6,863 nucleotides of DNA from Luminiphilus sp. (lineage in GTDB: Bacteria; Pseudomonadota; Gammaproteobacteria; Pseudomonadales; Halieaceae), in assembly GCA_024638905.1 (NCBI GenBank), contig JAHEJH010000048.1, positions 1 to 6,863 on the forward strand. Reading direction: 5' to 3'. Within the stretch, counting starts at the first letter, position 1; each line of letters begins with the position of its first letter. Positions 1 to 6,519 of the stretch are shown here, one piece after another. A model generated the notes under the pieces. The model did not search any database, was not told where the DNA came from, and saw nothing but the letters and a program-made list of their open reading frames with translations. The translations under genes were made by a program, and so were the position numbers.

Positions 1-50
1 GAAGATCTGTCGCTTTTTGCGCAATCCGATAGTGAAATAAAAAGGCGTTA

Positions 51-68
51 GAGACTAAGCTAGGTCTC
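51..68. promoter_or_regulatory. Short inverted repeat upstream of the sulfite dehydrogenase gene
   Basis: The arms GAGAC (51-55) and GTCTC (64-68) are perfectly complementary and separated by 8 bases, ending 29 bases before the chosen GTG start. It could be an operator half-site pair or a small hairpin in the 5' leader, but 5-base arms occur often by chance. No convincing -35/-10 pair is visible in the 97 bases before the gene, so the promoter may lie to the left of the window. Confidence 0.2.
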
Positions 69-97
69 GCAGCACGGAACAGTTGGGGAAAGCAGCG

Positions 98-1621
98 GTG
101 GCAAAGACACTAACTAGGCGGTTCGTTTTACAGTCTCTGGCGGCGGGAGTCGCAGCGGCCAGTCACACGTTGAGTTTTTCCAGCGCTTCAAGATCTATGC
201 CCGGCAGCAAGGCTGAAGGCGCTTTCATCATCCACAACGATTTGCCCTGGGCGCTCGAGACGCGGCGCAGTCAGTTTGGATTTGGCCCCATCACGGCCGC
301 CTCTCATTTATTCGTGCGCAACAACTTACCTGCACCGCCAGCGTCGCTCACTGATCAGGGTGATGATTGGTCTTTTGAAGTGGTCGGGTGTGCGCGAGAA
401 GGTTCACTGACGCTGGCTGACCTGAAAAGAATGAAGAGCCGAACCGTCGCCACGGTGCTGCAGTGCTCCGGCAACGGCAGAGACTTTTTCCCGCATGACC
501 CCTCTGGTTCTCAGTGGGGCGTGGGTGCAGCGGGCTGCGTGCTCTGGACCGGTGTGTCGGTAGCCGACATCTTTGAGCAGTTTGGGGGAGTGCAGTCTGG
601 CCTCGCTTACTTGACTGCCACCGGAGGCGAGGAGCTCCCGGAGGGCGTCGACCAAGATGCCGTCGTGGTCGAGCGCTCGGTACCGATCGAGAAGGGCCTG
701 AAGGATTGCCTGCTGGTGTGGGAAATGAACGGTGCGCCGTTGCCTGTGATTCACGGCGGTCCAGTGCGGTTGGTCGTGCCGGGCTACTTCGGCGTCAATA
801 ACGTTAAATGGGTGCGGCAGTTGGCGGCCACTGCTGGTGAGTCTGGCGCAAAGATTCAGGAGTCTGGGTATCGCATGCGCCCCGAAGGTATGGCCGGGGG
901 CCCGGAGCAGCCCTCGATGTGGCGAATGCCTGTTAAATCCTGGCTCAACGGACCAGGCGCAGACGGCGCGCCCGTGCTGGCTGGGTTGAATACGCTCTAT
1001 GGGGTCGCCTTCTCTGGTGAGCGGGGTGTCGAGGCCGTCGAGGTTTCGGCTGACGATGGCGCTACCTGGCAACAGGCCGAGTGGGTGGGCCCTGACTTGG
1101 GTCCCGATGCCTGGCGCACCTTTCAGTTCGCAGCCAACCTACCGGTAGGCGAGCACCGTTTTGTGACCCGTGCGACTGATACCGAGGGTGATCAGCAGCC
1201 AAAGTCAGCCGTCCACAATCATCGCGGCTATGGCCATAACGGGTGGCAGGATCACGCATTGCGCGTGGAGGCGGTGGCAGAGCTGCCCAAAGCTGAAATT
1301 AAAGCGTCGTCACAGGATGCTTATGCGAGCGCGGAAACCGTCAGCGCATCGGTAGCAGGCTTGGCGTTGTCTGACAAAGCGCTAGAAGGTAAGCAATTGT
1401 TCCTCCAACAGGCGCAGCCGGGGTGCGGTGTGTGCCATAGCCTCACCGATGCCAATGCCCGCGGCGTCGTGGGCCCGAACCTCAACCAGCTCAGCCCCAG
1501 CCTTGCTCAGGTTGAGAGCGCCATTGCACAGGGTGTCGGTGCGATGCCCGCTTATGGCGCGCAGCTGAGTCAGAGCGAGATTGAAGCGCTGGCCGCTTAC
1601 GTGGTGGAGGCAACCCGGTAA
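98..1621 (+). CDS. Tat-exported SorA-like sulfite dehydrogenase (molybdopterin) with fused C-terminal cytochrome c domain
   Basis: Predicted periplasmic oxidation of sulfite to sulfate, with electrons passing from the Mo centre to a covalently bound heme and on to the respiratory chain. The start is taken as GTG 98, because GGGGAA at 85-90 is a well-placed ribosome binding site; TTG 83 is possible but lacks one. The product is 507 residues. Residues 6-11 (TRRFVL) and the following hydrophobic stretch form a Tat signal. The sulfite-oxidase Mo domain (about 60-250) holds QCSGNGR with the Mo-ligand Cys123 and Arg128, and HGGPVRLVVPG with His219 and Arg224, followed by Lys237. A Mo-cofactor dimerisation domain spans about 275-390. 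After an Ala/Ser-rich linker (about 393-420) comes a cytochrome c domain with CGVCH at 443-447 and a likely axial Met483 in GAMPAYG. In SorAB and SoxCD the Mo and heme parts are separate subunits; here they are one chain. The motifs look closer to SorA than to SoxC. The family call is firm, the exact substrate less so. Confidence 0.9.
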   Translation: MAKTLTRRFVLQSLAAGVAAASHTLSFSSASRSMPGSKAEGAFIIHNDLPWALETRRSQFGFGPITAASHLFVRNNLPAPPASLTDQGDDWSFEVVGCAREGSLTLADLKRMKSRTVATVLQCSGNGRDFFPHDPSGSQWGVGAAGCVLWTGVSVADIFEQFGGVQSGLAYLTATGGEELPEGVDQDAVVVERSVPIEKGLKDCLLVWEMNGAPLPVIHGGPVRLVVPGYFGVNNVKWVRQLAATAGESGAKIQESGYRMRPEGMAGGPEQPSMWRMPVKSWLNGPGADGAPVLAGLNTLYGVAFSGERGVEAVEVSADDGATWQQAEWVGPDLGPDAWRTFQFAANLPVGEHRFVTRATDTEGDQQPKSAVHNHRGYGHNGWQDHALRVEAVAELPKAEIKASSQDAYASAETVSASVAGLALSDKALEGKQLFLQQAQPGCGVCHSLTDANARGVVGPNLNQLSPSLAQVESAIAQGVGAMPAYGAQLSQSEIEALAAYVVEATR

Positions 1622-1800
1622 ACCTGCTTTCAGCACAGCATCTCATCGGGGAGAAAATCAGCAAAAAGTGACACAAAGAAGGCGAAACGTCTTTTTTGCC
1701 GTCCATTCCGTCGGAAAAACCATTTAGTAGTGGCCCCACCGACGTTTTTATGTAACTTTAGTTGGCTATTATCCCTGTTTTCGGAGGAGCGACGCTGTCA

Positions 1801-1824
1801 ATGCGGCGTTGCGCAATGCCCTAG
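1801..1824 (+). other. Possible 7-codon leader ORF (MRRCAMP) upstream of the sulfatase
   Basis: ATG at 1801 follows GGAGGAG (1783-1789) by 11 bases and runs seven codons to TAG. It lies 46 bases before the sulfatase start and could be a translated leader. The Shine-Dalgarno match is the strongest in the gap, but so short an ORF can arise by chance and no terminator/antiterminator pair is evident downstream. Confidence 0.15.
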
Positions 1825-1857
1825 ACGGCGGTTGTTATGTTATTTGCTAGGTTACTT

Positions 1858-1862
1858 AAGGA
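1858..1862 (+). promoter_or_regulatory. Ribosome binding site deciding the sulfatase start
   Basis: AAGGA lies 8 bases before ATG 1871. It supports that start over the upstream in-frame GTG at 1730, which would place a Cys- and Arg-rich stretch ahead of the signal peptide. Confidence 0.75.
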
Positions 1863-1870
1863 CCTTGAGT

Positions 1871-4228
1871 ATGAAGACTGATATTGATTTGAAAGCCACC
1901 CTCAGGGTTGGTTTGTCTGTCGCGATGTTGACTGCATCCGCGGGTATGCAGGCCTTCGAGGTAGACCGTACCCACCTTCCTATTGCTGAACCTGATCCGC
2001 CCAAGTTCAAGGAGCTCGACGTGCGTAATGTCGAGACACCCCCGTTGTTCTCGGTTGAGGCGCCCGAGGGCGCACCGAATGTCATTATTGTCTTGATTGA
2101 TGATGTCGGCTTTGGTGCGACCACGCCGTTCGGTGGCCCGATTAATACGCCCACGATGGATCGCCTAGCCGCCGGCGGCCTGCGCTATAACAACTTCCAC
2201 ACGACGGCACTGTGCTCGCCCACGCGTAATGCACTGAAAACAGGTCGTAACCATCACCAGACTAATACCGGCTCCATTATGGAGACGGCGACCGCTTTTC
2301 CGGGCAACACCGGAAAGATTCCTAACCGCGTTGCGCCGGTGGCCGAGATGATGCGCCTCAATGGGTACAGCACGGGTGCATTCGGCAAGTGGCACGAGAC
2401 GGCCGCCTGGGAAACTAGTGTCTCCGGTCCGTTTGACCGATGGCCAACGCATTCAGGCTTCGACAAGTTCTATGGCTTTATTGGTGGTGAGACCGATCAG
2501 TGGTACCCGCTGGTTTACGATGGTGTGACCCGCGTGAACCCGCCCCACGTTCCGGGGTATCACTTTACCGACGACATGACGGATCAGGCGATTGGCTGGA
2601 TGAAGGCGCAGCAGTCGATGACGCCCGACAAGCCCTTTTATATGTACTTTGCGACGGGTGCAGTGCACGCACCGCACCACGTGCCGAAGGAGTGGGCTGA
2701 TAAGTACAAAGGTCAGTTTGATAAGGGCTGGGATCAGATTCGCACCGACACCGTCGCTAAGCAAAAAGAGATGGGCATCATTCCTGAAACGACCGAGCTA
2801 GCCGATCGCCCAGAGGATCTAAGCGCTTGGGAGGATCTCCCTGAAGACCATCGTGCGCTCTTCGCGCGCCAGGCTGAGGTGTTTGCCGGATTCATGGAGC
2901 ACACAGACGTGAATGTCGGCCGGCTGGTAGATGCCGTAGAGGACATTGGCGAGTTGGACAATACCATCATCATTTACATTGCGGGTGACAACGGCACCAG
3001 TGCTGAAGGTGGCTTCATCGGTATGTACAACGAGATGACCTACTTCAACCAGGTGGTGGAAAAAGTCGAAGATCTTTTGCCGCGTCTTGACGAATGGGGC
3101 GGCGAATATACTTTCCCGCATATGTCAGCCGGTTGGGCGGTGGCCTTCGATGCACCGTTTAAGTGGACCAAGCAAGTGGCCTCGGACTTTGGCGGCACCC
3201 GCAATGGCATGATCGTTCACTGGCCTGACGGTATCGACAGTCAGGGCGAGATTCGCAGCCAGTTCTCGCATGTGATCGATATTGCACCGACCATTCTCGA
3301 GGCAGCTAACCTTCCAGAACCCACGAGCGTAAATGGAACGGTTCAGGAACCCATGGCCGGCAGCAGCCTGATGTACAGCTTGAATGATGCTGACGCGCCT
3401 GAGCAGCACACGCTTCAGTACTTTGAAATGTTTGGTAACCGTGCCTTATATCAGGACGGCTGGTTCGCCCGTGTACTGCATCGCGCACCTTGGCAGACTG
3501 GCAAGCAAAAGCCGCTTCAGGATGACGTTTGGGAGCTCTACAACGCGAAGGAAGACTTCAGCTTGGTGAACAATCTGGCTGATCAGTACCCTGAACGAGT
3601 GGCAGCGATGGAAGCTACTTTTATGGCAGAGGCCGAGAAGTACAACGTGCTACCGATCGACGACCGTTCAGTGGAGCGCGTGAATCCTGCTATCGCGGGA
3701 CGCCCTGATTTGCTGGGCGACCGAAAGTCACTCACGCTTTACGATGGTATGAACGGTATGTTGGAGAATGTGTTCATGAACTCCAAGAATACCTCGAAGA
3801 CCATCACTGCGGACGTAGAAGTCGAGGAGGGTACGACGGGTGTCATCCTGACACAGGGTGGCCGTTTTGGTGGCTGGTCTCTGTACATGAAGGACGGCCG
3901 ACCTATTTATACCTACAACTTCTTGGGTCTCGAGCGTTTCACAGTAGCCGCTGACAAGCCAGTTCCTCCGGGTCCTGCGACGATCGTGATGGATTTTGAT
4001 TACGACGGTGACGGCTTGGGTAAAGGCGGCGACGCCACGATCACAGTAAACGGTGAGAAGGTAGCGTCTGGCCGTATTGGTCGAACTCAGCCCCTCATTT
4101 TCTCGGCGGATGAGACCGCGGATGTGGGTCTAGATAATCAGACCCCGGTAGCTGAGGACATTGGCGTTGGGCCGGAGGAGACGCGCTTTACCGGCACCAT
4201 TCATCAGGTAGTCATCGCTATAGAATAA
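1871..4228 (+). CDS. Secreted FGly-dependent arylsulfatase, 785-residue long form
   Basis: Type I sulfatase of the alkaline-phosphatase superfamily, predicted to hydrolyse organic sulfate esters to alcohol or phenol plus sulfate in the periplasm. Residues 1 to about 28 form a Sec signal (hydrophobic core 11-25, possible cleavage after Ala24 or Ala28). Metal-site residues Asp77-Asp78 sit in the first strand (VIIVLIDDVGFG). CSPTR at 115-119 is the canonical formylglycine motif, with Cys115 converted by a formylglycine-generating enzyme (none encoded in this window). Further likely active-site residues are Lys173 and His175 (GKWHE), His266 (TGAVHAPHH), Asp373-Asn374 (AGDNG) and Lys434. The insert at about 380-430 and a beta-rich C-terminal domain (about 640-785) match the long arylsulfatase form, comparable in length to mycobacterial AtsA-type enzymes and longer than the roughly 536-residue Pseudomonas enzyme. 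All expected active-site motifs are present, so it should be active. The natural substrate cannot be read from sequence. A strong terminator follows 34 bases after the stop. Confidence 0.95.
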   Translation: MKTDIDLKATLRVGLSVAMLTASAGMQAFEVDRTHLPIAEPDPPKFKELDVRNVETPPLFSVEAPEGAPNVIIVLIDDVGFGATTPFGGPINTPTMDRLAAGGLRYNNFHTTALCSPTRNALKTGRNHHQTNTGSIMETATAFPGNTGKIPNRVAPVAEMMRLNGYSTGAFGKWHETAAWETSVSGPFDRWPTHSGFDKFYGFIGGETDQWYPLVYDGVTRVNPPHVPGYHFTDDMTDQAIGWMKAQQSMTPDKPFYMYFATGAVHAPHHVPKEWADKYKGQFDKGWDQIRTDTVAKQKEMGIIPETTELADRPEDLSAWEDLPEDHRALFARQAEVFAGFMEHTDVNVGRLVDAVEDIGELDNTIIIYIAGDNGTSAEGGFIGMYNEMTYFNQVVEKVEDLLPRLDEWGGEYTFPHMSAGWAVAFDAPFKWTKQVASDFGGTRNGMIVHWPDGIDSQGEIRSQFSHVIDIAPTILEAANLPEPTSVNGTVQEPMAGSSLMYSLNDADAPEQHTLQYFEMFGNRALYQDGWFARVLHRAPWQTGKQKPLQDDVWELYNAKEDFSLVNNLADQYPERVAAMEATFMAEAEKYNVLPIDDRSVERVNPAIAGRPDLLGDRKSLTLYDGMNGMLENVFMNSKNTSKTITADVEVEEGTTGVILTQGGRFGGWSLYMKDGRPIYTYNFLGLERFTVAADKPVPPGPATIVMDFDYDGDGLGKGGDATITVNGEKVASGRIGRTQPLIFSADETADVGLDNQTPVAEDIGVGPEETRFTGTIHQVVIAIE

Positions 4229-4239
4229 GCCACACTTAG

Positions 4240-4259
4240 AGGGCTTTATTAAAGCTCCC
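4240..4259 (+). repeat. Imperfect hairpin directly after the sulfatase gene
   Basis: GGGCTTT and AAAGC(T)CC can pair around a short AT loop with one bulged base, just before the main terminator hairpin. It may protect the mRNA 3' end or be incidental. Confidence 0.35.
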
Positions 4260-4262
4260 AGT

Positions 4263-4291
4263 AAAAAGGCCACCCACCGGGTGGCCTTTTT
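4263..4291 (+). terminator. Intrinsic terminator of the sulfatase gene (probably bidirectional)
   Basis: The perfect 8-base stem GGCCACCC (4268-4275) and GGGTGGCC (4279-4286) closes on an ACC loop and is followed by five T residues (4287-4291). Five A residues precede it (4263-4267), so the reverse strand would also terminate. It separates the sulfatase transcript from the barrel genes. Its stem-loop matches the ssrA terminator on the opposite strand in 18 of 19 bases. Confidence 0.9.
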
Positions 4292-4308
4292 GTGCCTTTA
4301 CGCGGCAC
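4292..4308 (+). repeat. Small hairpin between the terminator and the next gene
   Basis: GTGCC (4292-4296) and GGCAC (4304-4308) pair perfectly around a 7-base loop. It sits in the 73 bases between the terminator and the next start, which must hold the promoter of the downstream pair unless that pair depends on read-through. No clear -35/-10 could be assigned there. Confidence 0.3.
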
Positions 4309-4364
4309 CGCTGGGGTGTTCGGATCATTGCTGACCCTTCTCTATGCATAAGGAAAACCCAACA

Positions 4365-5261
4365 ATGTTGAATCGCATTCGGCCCTTTTTACTGGCATTC
4401 CTTGCACTGGCGTTTGTCGGACAACACGTGGCTGCGCAGAACGCCGACGAGGCTATTTCCGAAGAAGACGTCACCGCCGAACAAACGAGTGGCGCATCCC
4501 AAGATGCTTCCGATGCTGAAGCGCAGGCTGCAGCGGCTGCAGCGATCGCGCAAAAGCTGGCTAACCCTGTGGCCTCGTTGATTAGCGTGCCAATACAGAT
4601 TAACTACGACCATAACTACGGGCTGAATGATGAAGGCTCGGTTTGGCGGACCAATGTCCAGCCGGTGATACCGATATCCCTCAACGATGACTGGAACATG
4701 ATCTCCAGAACGATCGTGCCCGTCGTCAAACAGTCCGACGTGCCCATCCCGGGGGTGAGCGAGAGTGGGATTGGAGATATTGTTCAGAGCGTGTTTTTCT
4801 CGCCCAAAAAGCCGACCGATGGCGGTTTGATCTGGGGCGTTGGACCGGTCATTAATCTCCCCACTTCCACCAAGGATACCTTGGGCCCCGAGGCTTGGGC
4901 TGCCGGCCCAACCGGGCTGGTTTTAAAACAGAGTGGCCCGTGGACCTACGGTGCGCTGGCGAATCACATGTGGTCGTTTGCAAAGGAAGATAAAACGGAG
5001 ATCAACGCCTCATTTGTTCAGCCCTTCGTCTCCTACATTACGCCTAAAAAGCTCACCTACTATCTCAACACAGAGTCCACCTACAACTGGGATACCAAGG
5101 ACTGGTCTGTACCCATCAACTTCGGTGCCAATCAACTGATGAAGGTGGGCAATCAAATTATGCAGGTGGGTGGAGGGCTTCGTTACTGGGCTGAGTCCAG
5201 TGAGATGGGACCGGAAGGATGGGGTGTCAGACTCAATATCATTTTTGTTTTCCCGACTTGA
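4365..5261 (+). CDS. Secreted outer-membrane beta-barrel-like protein ('transporter' / neuromedin-U-annotated type)
   Basis: Probable outer-membrane protein of 298 residues; transport role inferred. ATG 4365 is preferred over ATG 4344 because TAAGGA (4349-4354) is well spaced for it and the signal peptide then starts directly (MLNRIRPFLLAFLALAFVG, cleavage probably near VAA/Q). The mature N-terminus is acidic and Ala/Gln-rich (about 26-70) with a short run of Ala, possibly helical. It is followed by the motif NPVASLISVPIQINYDHNYG and then NVQPVIPISLNDDWNMISRT, which I recognise from proteins often annotated as 'transporter' or misleadingly 'neuromedin U'. The remainder alternates polar and hydrophobic/aromatic residues as in beta strands and ends in a strand (LNIIFVFPT). 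It follows the sulfatase terminator and lies 51 bases ahead of a second barrel gene with no terminator between, so the two probably form an operon. The substrate is unknown; passage of an aromatic or sulfated compound is only suggested by context. Confidence 0.75.
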   Translation: MLNRIRPFLLAFLALAFVGQHVAAQNADEAISEEDVTAEQTSGASQDASDAEAQAAAAAAIAQKLANPVASLISVPIQINYDHNYGLNDEGSVWRTNVQPVIPISLNDDWNMISRTIVPVVKQSDVPIPGVSESGIGDIVQSVFFSPKKPTDGGLIWGVGPVINLPTSTKDTLGPEAWAAGPTGLVLKQSGPWTYGALANHMWSFAKEDKTEINASFVQPFVSYITPKKLTYYLNTESTYNWDTKDWSVPINFGANQLMKVGNQIMQVGGGLRYWAESSEMGPEGWGVRLNIIFVFPT

Positions 5262-5312
5262 ATTTTGAGCCGCGCATAAGGCATTTGAAAATTGGTTCTC
5301 CAGAGGATTCCT

Positions 5313-6281
5313 ATGAAAGTTAGTGTGTCAGGTCTCGTCGCGATGGCGCTGATATGCAGCATATCGATGGCTCAGGCTAGAACAATGGGGCACTACGCGC
5401 CCGGTGTGGTGAGCATACGAGACCTGGCCGTTCCTCCTGTGCCAGGCTTTTTCTATGCGCAGTACAACGCTTATTACGAGGCAGATCGCTACGTTGATGG
5501 CGACGGTAACAAGCGCCTGGACTTTGAGTCTGAAGGCGGCGAAGTCGAGCTTGAAACCGATGTCGATGTGTTAGCGATTGCACCGGTGTTTCTGTGGTCA
5601 ACCTCCAAAACAATCTTGGGTGCGAACTACGCCTTTTATGTGGCGCCCAACTTCGGCAAGAGCTCTGTGGCGGCAAAGCTTTCGGTGCTGGACCAAATCG
5701 GCAATACCGACGACGACGCCATTGGCATGGGTGACACCTTTGTACAGCCCATTTGGTTGGGATGGCAGGGAGAGCGCTATGACCTTGCCTTCGGTGCAGG
5801 AGCATACCTGCCCACAGGTAAATACGATGCGGAAGACGGCGACAGCATTGGTCTGGGGTTCTGGACAGGCCAGCTCCAGAGTTCAGCTTACTGGTATTTG
5901 GACGAGGCGCGCGCATCAGCGCTGGAGTTTGCGGTGACCTACGAGTTTCATGGCGAGCAAGAAGATACGGATATCACGCCGGGAGACCACGTGTCTCTGG
6001 AATATGGGTATAGCCAGTACTTGAGCCAACGAATCGAAGTGGGTATCTCAGGCTATAGCCAGTGGCAGATCGAGAAAGACAAGAGACCGACGATGACTGA
6101 GTTGGCGCTGGATCCCAATGCGAAGGGCCAAGTGCATGCCTTTGGAGTGGAAGCGGCGTACTGGTTTACACCGCAGCTCAATGTGTCGCTCCGTTATGTC
6201 AAGGAGTACGAGGGCAAGGCGCGGCTTCAGGGCGACTGGATCGCCCTTAACTTTATTTGGACGCCGGTGCCAATTTTCTAA
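5313..6281 (+). CDS. Outer-membrane protein of the MetA-pathway-of-phenol-degradation / SphA-like type
   Basis: Predicted 322-residue outer-membrane barrel. ATG 5313 is preceded by AGAGGA (5302-5307, 5-base spacing), which favours it over an in-frame TTG at 5292. Residues 1 to about 23 are a Sec signal with a likely AQA/R cleavage. The mature start GHYAPGVVSIRDLAVPPVPGF followed by an aromatic strand (FYAQYNAYY) is typical of proteins assigned to the phenol MetA-degradation family (PF13557), which gather around hydrocarbon, aromatic and lipid catabolism. Later segments such as YDLAFGAGAYLPTGKY and the repeated aromatic strands fit a 12- to 14-strand barrel, and the chain ends in Phe, the usual C-terminal recognition residue for BAM-assembled barrels. 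An Asp/Gly-rich loop (about 61-67, VDGDGNK) could bind calcium or be surface-exposed. It is probably co-transcribed with the barrel gene upstream, though the two share little obvious sequence. A role in uptake of a hydrophobic substrate is inference from family context. Confidence 0.78.
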   Translation: MKVSVSGLVAMALICSISMAQARTMGHYAPGVVSIRDLAVPPVPGFFYAQYNAYYEADRYVDGDGNKRLDFESEGGEVELETDVDVLAIAPVFLWSTSKTILGANYAFYVAPNFGKSSVAAKLSVLDQIGNTDDDAIGMGDTFVQPIWLGWQGERYDLAFGAGAYLPTGKYDAEDGDSIGLGFWTGQLQSSAYWYLDEARASALEFAVTYEFHGEQEDTDITPGDHVSLEYGYSQYLSQRIEVGISGYSQWQIEKDKRPTMTELALDPNAKGQVHAFGVEAAYWFTPQLNVSLRYVKEYEGKARLQGDWIALNFIWTPVPIF

Positions 6282-6345
6282 GCGGTAAATGCCTGCTCGC
6301 ACCAGACAGGCTTCGTGGGCGCGGCTTCAGCCGTCACAGCCGCTT

Positions 6346-6378
6346 AAAACAAAAAAGGCCACATGAAGGTGACCTTTT
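6346..6378. terminator. Bidirectional terminator-like hairpin between the converging barrel operon and ssrA
   Basis: On the minus strand the stem GGTCAC / GTGGCC (6374-6369 with 6362-6357, one G-U pair) is followed by TTTTTTGTTTT, a strong terminator pattern. On the plus strand the same stem has one C/A mismatch and is followed by TTTTCTGTTTT, so it could also end the barrel operon 65-97 bases after its stop. It is the counterpart of the ssrA terminator in a duplicated block. Confidence 0.7.
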
Positions 6379-6386
6379 CTGTTTTA

Positions 6387-6406
6387 TGGTGGAGGCGGCG
6401 GGAGTT
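6387..6406 (-). repeat. ssrA: Degenerate second copy of the ssrA 3' end
   Basis: TGGTGGAGGCGGCGGGAGTT is identical over 20 bases to 6531-6550, the acceptor/T-arm 3' end of tmRNA. Identity fades at the T-loop (one extra T, then divergence), so no tRNA-like domain can form here. A terminator hairpin lies 12 bases beyond it, as in the true ssrA (11 bases), so a block of at least 50-60 bases has been duplicated and has diverged. It may be a remnant attachment site. Confidence 0.8.
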
Positions 6407-6416
6407 TGAGTCTTCG

Positions 6417-6430
6417 CTGTCGCTCGACAG
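6417..6430. repeat. Short perfect palindromic arm pair
   Basis: CTGTCG (6417-6422) and CGACAG (6425-6430) are perfect complements around two bases. With the GCGCCT/AGGCGC hairpin 24 bases later, it makes the 84 bases between the ssrA-end copy and the ssrA terminator rich in secondary structure. Confidence 0.4.
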
Positions 6431-6454
6431 ACCTCCGCTTCGCTTCGGCCACCC

Positions 6455-6469
6455 GCGCCTTACAGGCGC
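6455..6469. repeat. Short perfect hairpin
   Basis: GCGCCT (6455-6460) and AGGCGC (6464-6469) pair perfectly around a 3-base TAC loop. No U-tract follows on either strand, so it is not a terminator. It may be part of a dispersed palindromic repeat. Confidence 0.4.
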
Positions 6470-6489
6470 AGGTTCAGCTGTCTCGCCGG

Positions 6490-6519
6490 AAAAACAAAAA
6501 GACCACCCGGTGGGTGGCC
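6490..6519 (-). terminator. Intrinsic terminator of ssrA
   Basis: Read on the minus strand, GGCCACCC (6519-6512), loop ACC, then GGGTGGTC (6508-6501) form an 8-base stem with one G-U pair, followed by TTTTTGTTTTT (6500-6490). It begins 11 bases past the mature tmRNA CCA end. On the plus strand the G-U becomes an A/C mismatch and the T-tract is interrupted, so minus is the functional orientation. Confidence 0.9.

Larger units (their letters stand above)
1622..1870. other. Intergenic region between sulfite dehydrogenase and sulfatase genes
   Basis: This 249-base gap has no credible protein gene longer than a few codons. It contains a 7-base stem (GGCGAAA 1681-1687 with TTTTGCC 1694-1700, one G-U pair), but no U-tract follows it, so it is not a good terminator. 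A TATTAT at 1767-1772 could be a -10 element, without a good -35 partner. A ribosome-binding-like GGAGGAG (1783-1789) precedes a tiny ORF at 1801-1824. The gap length suggests the sulfatase has its own promoter here. Confidence 0.6.

Noticed and set aside
83..97. TTG start for the sulfite dehydrogenase
   Set aside because: GTG 98 has GGGGAA seven bases upstream and gives a compact Tat signal; TTG 83 has no comparable ribosome binding site and overlaps that site.
404..1072. 222-codon minus-strand open frame inside the sulfite dehydrogenase gene
   Set aside because: It is a shadow of a G+C-rich gene whose plus frame shows clear family motifs; its own translation is Arg/His-rich and unrecognisable.
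1681..1700. Hairpin after the sulfite dehydrogenase as a terminator
   Set aside because: The 7-base stem has its T-run inside the loop and 3' arm, not after it, so it does not fit an intrinsic terminator.
1767..1772. TATTAT as a sulfatase promoter -10 element
   Set aside because: No acceptable -35 hexamer lies 16-18 bases upstream, so it is not called as a promoter.
1730..1870. 47-codon N-terminal extension of the sulfatase from GTG 1730
   Set aside because: It would bury the Sec signal behind a Cys/Arg-rich stretch, while ATG 1871 has AAGGA at ideal spacing directly before a normal signal peptide.
5377..5916. 179-codon minus-strand open frame inside the second barrel gene
   Set aside because: Low-complexity Arg/Pro/Ser-rich translation opposite a well-supported secreted protein; a shadow frame.
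6387..6470. A tRNA gene next to ssrA
   Set aside because: Only the acceptor and part of the T-arm match; the T-loop is disrupted and no anticodon or D-arm can be folded.
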